From contig NZ_CP082362.1 of assembly GCF_020740535.1 (NCBI RefSeq), forward strand, positions 2,170,001 through 2,234,000: a DNA stretch of 64,000 nucleotides, in the 5' to 3' direction. Below are positions 60,347-64,000 of the stretch, piece after piece. The position numbers and the translations under genes are program-made. The DNA is from Streptomyces profundus. GTDB lineage: Bacteria; Actinomycetota; Actinomycetes; Streptomycetales; Streptomycetaceae. The notes below the pieces were generated by a model, which did no database searches, was not told the DNA's origin, and worked only from the letters and a program-made list of their open reading frames with translations. Each line of letters starts with the position of its first letter. Position 1 is the stretch's first letter.

Positions 60347-61234
60347 TCATCCGACCGGGCCGGAGGCGAGCGCCTTGCGGTGGCTTGGCGTTATGGCGCG
60401 CGGTCGCTGCTCCAGGGGCACCAGCGGCGAGGCGCAGAAGGCGCAGCGATCCCCGATCAGGGTCAGACCGCACCAGTGGCACGCCTCCTGCCGCATCGAG
60501 CTGACCATCTGGTAGAGCAGCGAGACATCGGGGATGGCGGCGGCGAACTCCACCAGCTTGCCCGTGGCCCACCAGGACCCCGACTCCTCGGGGAGCGGCA
60601 CCGGATACAGCGCCTGCACCTGCCAGCGACGGGCCAGCGTGCCGCTGACCCACTCGCTGCCGAGACCGCCGGCGGCGTAGGTGAGCGCGGTGGAGAACTG
60701 CGGGCCCGTGAGCGTGGCCCCGCCGTCGGGGCGCACCAACTGGGGTGTGGGGCCGGCGAGTACCGCGCAGGAGCGGCCGGCGGGGCGGGCGCCCTCCTGG
60801 GAGGCGGGCAGGGTGATGGGCACCCGGGACAGCTTGCCGCCGGAGGCCAGCAGCGCGCCGGCGTAGATGTAGTGGGCCAGCAGGCGGGTCGAGGCGCCCA
60901 GCACGCCGGGGCTGAAGTCGCAGACGGAGAGCTGCCGCAGCTGACGGACCAGCACGGCCGTGCCCAGCGGCGGCAGCGCGCTGGGGAGCAGGGCCATCCG
61001 GTCGGTCTCCAACATCGCCCTCACCGCGTGCAGCCGTTGGACGAACGGGAGCGGCGTGGCGGTCGGATAGACCACTATCAGGTAGCCGTGCTGGTTGATC
61101 AGACGCCCGATCTCGTCGAGCGCGTCGGGGAAGCCCTGCTGGTCGGGCGGGGTCAGGACATGGGCGCCCGGGGTGTGTTGGTCGGTGGGCGGCAGCACCA
61201 GGCCGGTACTGGTGACCGCGATCGCAATCGACAT
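60347..61234 (-). CDS. Conserved Tad-locus protein with C-terminal zinc ribbon
   Basis: A protein of 295 residues without membrane segments or signal. I do not recognise a named family. The first 100 residues look like a Rossmann-like domain (LDEIGRLINQHGYLIVVYPTATPLPFVQRLHAV), and the C-terminus has a zinc-ribbon CHWCGLTLIGDRCAFC. It is the first gene of the leftward Tad transcript, with GGGAG before ATG 61234. It probably has a regulatory or assembly role; this is inferred only from position. Confidence 0.75.
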   Translation of the reverse strand: MSIAIAVTSTGLVLPPTDQHTPGAHVLTPPDQQGFPDALDEIGRLINQHGYLIVVYPTATPLPFVQRLHAVRAMLETDRMALLPSALPPLGTAVLVRQLRQLSVCDFSPGVLGASTRLLAHYIYAGALLASGGKLSRVPITLPASQEGARPAGRSCAVLAGPTPQLVRPDGGATLTGPQFSTALTYAAGGLGSEWVSGTLARRWQVQALYPVPLPEESGSWWATGKLVEFAAAIPDVSLLYQMVSSMRQEACHWCGLTLIGDRCAFCASPLVPLEQRPRAITPSHRKALASGPVG

Positions 61235-61398
61235 GCCGCTCCCCCTGGGCTGAGGACCCGTCTCTTGTTCAGCTGTGTCTGCCCGCCTGGCAGCTTATCG
61301 ACTCCCACGGACAGGAGAACACCGTCATCGGACTCCGCTCTCCTCGAAGCGGCGCGGGAGACGAACTCCGGAGAGAACCCCGGACTCTGTCGGGACCA

Positions 61399-61427
61399 TT
61401 GACACCGCCGCTGGTCTGGACCAATCT
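61399..61427 (+). promoter_or_regulatory. Chitinase promoter with DasR-type operator
   Basis: TTGACA (61399-61404) and CAATCT (61422-61427) are separated by 17 bases. TGGTCTGGACCA (61412-61423) differs by one base from the palindrome TGGTCTAGACCA at the core of the DasR response element (ACTGGTCTAGACCA-type) found at Streptomyces chitin and N-acetylglucosamine genes. It overlaps spacer and -10, consistent with repression released by glucosamine-6-phosphate-type ligands. Confidence 0.7.
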
Positions 61428-61558
61428 GCTGGTGCGACGGTGGCCACCGTTTCCCCACAGCACAACTGTCCGCGCCCTTCCGCCCGTTCCCCACCCGGGA
61501 CAGCGGGGAGAGAGGTGCGGACGGCCCCCCACCCCCACACCTTGCTACGGAGACGAGC

Positions 61559-62614
61559 GTGGACGAGTTCACTTCGCATCGACCCAGCCCCACCCAGGAA
61601 CGTCGCGCCGGCCGGCGGTCGCGTGTCGCGCTGCGGCTCGGCGTGGCCACCGCCGCCGGCGGGCTGCTGGCCGCCGGGCTGATCGGCGCGGCCGGCGCCG
61701 TGACCGCTGACGACGACCCCGCGCCAACGGCCGTGCCGGCCCACACCCTGACCGGCTACTGGCACAACTTCGACAACGGCTCCACCGTGCTCAAACTCGG
61801 TGAGGTCTCCCCCGAGTACGACATCCTCGCGGTCTCCTTCGCCTCCTCCACCAGCACCCCGGGCGAGATCGACTTCGAGCTCGACCCGGTGCTCGGGTAC
61901 GCCTCGGAGCAGGAGTTCAAGGACGACATCGCGGCCAAGCAGGCCGACGGCGTCGCCGTGATCATCTCCGTGGGCGGCGAGTTGGGCAACGTCACGGTGA
62001 ACGACGCCGCCTCGGCCGCCGCGTTCGCCGACAGCACCCTCGGGCTGATGGCGGAGTACGGCTTCGACGGGGTCGACATCGACCTCGAACACGGCATCAA
62101 CGCCCAGTATCTGACGCAGGCCATGGAGGCCATCCACGCCTCGGCCGGCGACGATCTGGTGTACACCATGGCACCGCAGACGCTGGACATGCAGAACACC
62201 GGCAGCGAGTACTTCCAACTGGCGCTGAACACCAGCGACTTCCTCACCGCCGTGCAGACCCAGTACTACAACAGCGGCTCCATGCTGGGCTGCGACGGTC
62301 AGGTGTACTCGTCGGGCACCGTGGACTTCCTCACCGCGCTCGCCTGTATCCAGCTGGAGAGCGGACTCTCCGCCTCCCAGGTGTCCCTCGGCGTGCCGGC
62401 GACCCCGAACGCGGCCGGCTCGGGGTATGTCGACCCGCAGGTGGTCAACGACGCGCTGGACTGCCTGGCGCGGGGCACCAACTGCGGCTCGTTCGTGCCG
62501 GACCAGACCTACCCCGAGATCCGGGGCGCGATGACCTGGTCGGTGAACTGGGACGCGCACGCGGGCAACTCCTGGTCGAACACCGTCGGCCCGCACGTCC
62601 ACGGCCTGCCGTGA
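61559..62614 (+). CDS. Secreted GH18 chitinase
   Basis: A glycoside hydrolase family 18 enzyme of 351 residues. A twin-Arg-containing signal region (RRAGRRSRVALRLGVATAAGGLLAAGLIGAAGA) is followed by the TIM barrel with VAVIISVGGELGN and the catalytic DGxDxDxE motif as FDGVDIDLEHG (proton donor Glu). MTWSVNWD lies near the end. No carbohydrate-binding module is present. It hydrolyses beta-1,4 N-acetylglucosamine chains outside the cell. GTG 61559 follows GGAG by six bases. Its promoter carries a DasR-type operator. It is divergent from the Tad operon across a 324-base gap. Confidence 0.93.
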   Translation: MDEFTSHRPSPTQERRAGRRSRVALRLGVATAAGGLLAAGLIGAAGAVTADDDPAPTAVPAHTLTGYWHNFDNGSTVLKLGEVSPEYDILAVSFASSTSTPGEIDFELDPVLGYASEQEFKDDIAAKQADGVAVIISVGGELGNVTVNDAASAAAFADSTLGLMAEYGFDGVDIDLEHGINAQYLTQAMEAIHASAGDDLVYTMAPQTLDMQNTGSEYFQLALNTSDFLTAVQTQYYNSGSMLGCDGQVYSSGTVDFLTALACIQLESGLSASQVSLGVPATPNAAGSGYVDPQVVNDALDCLARGTNCGSFVPDQTYPEIRGAMTWSVNWDAHAGNSWSNTVGPHVHGLP

Positions 62615-62624
62615 CGCTCGCCGC

Positions 62625-62687
62625 CTGAGACGCCGTCTCAGCCGCCCCACCTCGCGCCGGCCCGCCCCGCCCTGACCGGCGGGCCGG
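62625..62687. terminator. Two stem-loops between convergent genes
   Basis: CTGAGAC-GCC-GTCTCAG (62625-62641) lies ten bases after the chitinase stop. CCGGCCCGCC/GGCGGGCCGG (62657-62666 and 62678-62687) follows with an 11-base loop. The first probably ends the chitinase mRNA, the second the leftward deaminase mRNA. Confidence 0.7.
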
Positions 62688-62733
62688 TGCGGGCCGGCGC
62701 CGTCGGCAACCGGCGCGGCAGGGCGGCCCCGGC

Positions 62734-64000
62734 TCAGAAGAAGGTGCGCAGGCAGTCGACGACCGTGCCGTCGGCCGTGACCACCGGAATCAGCGGCCAC
62801 TTCTCGAAGATGGTGCACGGGTGCGACATCCCCAGCGCCAGCCACTCCCCCACTCCCGGGGCCGCCACCCCCTCCTCGGCGCGCACGAAGGCGTGTTGGT
62901 CAGCGAGCTTGACCACGGAGAGACCGGCCCCGGGCCGCCGGCCGCCGTCGGCCGAGCGGACCTCGACCACCTCGGGGAGCCCCAGGTCGTAGGCGATGTC
63001 GCGCTTCCCCGCGTTGAGCAGCGCCAGGCCCGGCTCGGGCTGGGACACCACCTGGGCCCAGAGCAGGAAGGCCGGGCGCAGCTCGCCCTCCGCCGGCACC
63101 CGCGCGAAGGGCGTGATCTCCCGGTAGCGGCCGTGGTCATGGCTGACATAGGCGCCGGCGCGCAGCACGCGCACCGTGGGCAGGGAGAGCGCGGGCAGCT
63201 CGGCGAACGCCTCGGCCAGCACGTCGAACCAGGCGCTGCCGCCGGCGCTGACCAGCACCTCGGTGAGGCCGTCGAACCTGCCGGCGGCGTCGAACTCGGC
63301 GGCCAGGGCGCCGAGCTGACCGAGCCACCGGCGCACGGACACGGCGTCGGCCCCGGGCAGCTCACCCTCGTACCCGGCGACCCCGACCAGCCGCAGCGTT
63401 CCCGCGCCGGCGACCGCGTCGGCCACGGCCGTCGCCTCGGCGACATCCCGCACGCCGGTGCGGCCACCGGGGGCGCCCCACTCCACGACCACCTCCAGCG
63501 GGCGACGGGCGCCGGCGGCGCCGAGCGCCTCGTCCATCAGCGCGACCCCGGCGACGGAGTCGACATAGACCACGCAGCGGAACTCGGGGTCGGCGTCCGA
63601 CTCCGCCGCCAGCCACCGCAGCGCCGCGCCGTCCACCACCTCGTTGGCCAGGAAGATCCTCGACACCCCGAAGGCCCTGGCCACCCGCGCCTGATGGGGC
63701 ACGGCGACCGTGATCCCCCAGGCGCCGAGGTCGAGTTGGCGGTGGAAGAGCGCGGGCGCCATGGATGTCTTGCCGTGTGGCGCCAGGGCCAGGCCGTGGC
63801 GCGCCGCGAAGTCCGCCAGGGTGCGGAGGTTGTGGTCCAGCGCCTCGGCGGAGGCCGTCAGCAGCGGGGTGGTGAAGCCGCCTCGCTGGAAGTTCCGCCG
63901 CTCGGCCGCCAACTCGCCCACGGTGCGGCCGGCCGCATCGGGCGGCAGCCCCTTGAATCGGCTGTCCAGGGTCTCGTTGGCGAGCTGGTCGAGCGGGCTG
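62734..64000 (-). CDS. PLP-dependent amino acid deaminase, D-serine dehydratase-like (5' end outside window)
   Basis: An alanine-racemase-N-fold type III PLP enzyme, open to the right window edge. The visible N-terminal part LDSRFKGLPPDAAGRTVGEL is typical of the true start region, so only a few residues are missing. PLP Lys is in LAPHGKTSMAPALFHRQL. A C-terminal domain has GMSHPCTIFEKWPLIPVV, where His-x-Cys recalls the zinc ligands of D-serine dehydratase/D-threonine aldolase relatives. The reaction is probably deamination of a D-amino acid. It is convergent with the chitinase, and both could serve wall or chitin-derived nutrient use. Confidence 0.85.
   Translation of the reverse strand, partial: SPLDQLANETLDSRFKGLPPDAAGRTVGELAAERRNFQRGGFTTPLLTASAEALDHNLRTLADFAARHGLALAPHGKTSMAPALFHRQLDLGAWGITVAVPHQARVARAFGVSRIFLANEVVDGAALRWLAAESDADPEFRCVVYVDSVAGVALMDEALGAAGARRPLEVVVEWGAPGGRTGVRDVAEATAVADAVAGAGTLRLVGVAGYEGELPGADAVSVRRWLGQLGALAAEFDAAGRFDGLTEVLVSAGGSAWFDVLAEAFAELPALSLPTVRVLRAGAYVSHDHGRYREITPFARVPAEGELRPAFLLWAQVVSQPEPGLALLNAGKRDIAYDLGLPEVVEVRSADGGRRPGAGLSVVKLADQHAFVRAEEGVAAPGVGEWLALGMSHPCTIFEKWPLIPVVTADGTVVDCLRTFF

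Noticed and set aside
1..64000. tRNA, rRNA, CRISPR, insertion sequence or prophage
   Set aside because: No cloverleaf-like sequence, regularly spaced repeats, transposase motifs or phage structural genes were seen in any region.

Overview
The window is high-GC actinobacterial DNA, almost certainly from Streptomyces or a close relative. The signs are strong third-position GC bias, frequent GTG starts, leaderless promoters, a WhiB-family regulator, PP2C/HATPase hybrid phosphatases, a DUF6542 gene beside ychF, and a block (ispH, xseA, xseB, DUF4245, glpX, whiB-like, DUF1707, ahpCD, PP2C phosphatase, DUF402, fumC, phoH, uppS) that matches from memory the order of a core segment of Streptomyces chromosomes. 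I saw no tRNA, rRNA, CRISPR array, insertion sequence or phage gene.

Layout. 1-0.96 kb is an extremely GC-rich mosaic of degenerate repeats. 1-5.4 kb holds a divergent SDR/XRE-regulator pair and an orphan lipoprotein solute-binding protein. 5.6-9.6 kb is a four-gene succinate dehydrogenase operon of the mycobacterial Sdh1 type, with a small conserved gene in front. 9.7-12.6 kb carries a SPOR-like small protein and a PAS-GAF-PP2C-HATPase phosphatase. 12.6-19.1 kb is accessory: an ABC exporter with a GntR regulator, an ECF sigma factor with its membrane partner, and a DUF234-type ATPase behind a striking palindromic operator. 19.1-34.6 kb is mostly the conserved housekeeping block, interrupted by an HxlR/SDR pair. 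34.8-38.4 kb is a padR-ABC-FtsX operon with four-base overlaps, followed by a membrane alpha/beta-hydrolase, an AI-2E family exporter, a secreted lytic transglycosylase with a long leader, phoH and uppS.

46.4-61.2 kb is a Tad (tight adherence, Flp pilus) locus: prepilin peptidase, Flp pilin, two TadE pseudopilins, a TadG-like protein, TadC/TadB platform proteins, CpaF ATPase, CpaE/TadZ-like ATPase, CpaB and a zinc-ribbon protein. Unusually it also contains two ESX/WXG100-like small helical proteins flanking a 213-residue protein, a secreted OmpA-domain protein, a lipoprotein and a membrane Ser/Thr kinase. I regard this hybrid Tad/ESX-like block as the best candidate for an under-described surface system. 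The right edge has a GH18 chitinase whose promoter overlaps a near-perfect DasR-type operator, then a 5'-truncated PLP-dependent amino acid deaminase.

Regulation visible in the DNA includes leaderless promoters (fumC, padR, the DUF1707 gene), PadR- and HxlR-type dyads, a Crp-type site, the DasR-type site, many perfect stem-loops between convergent genes, and translational coupling by overlapping start and stop codons. Start codons were chosen from Shine-Dalgarno positions and family N-termini. Family names come from motif recognition, not database searches.
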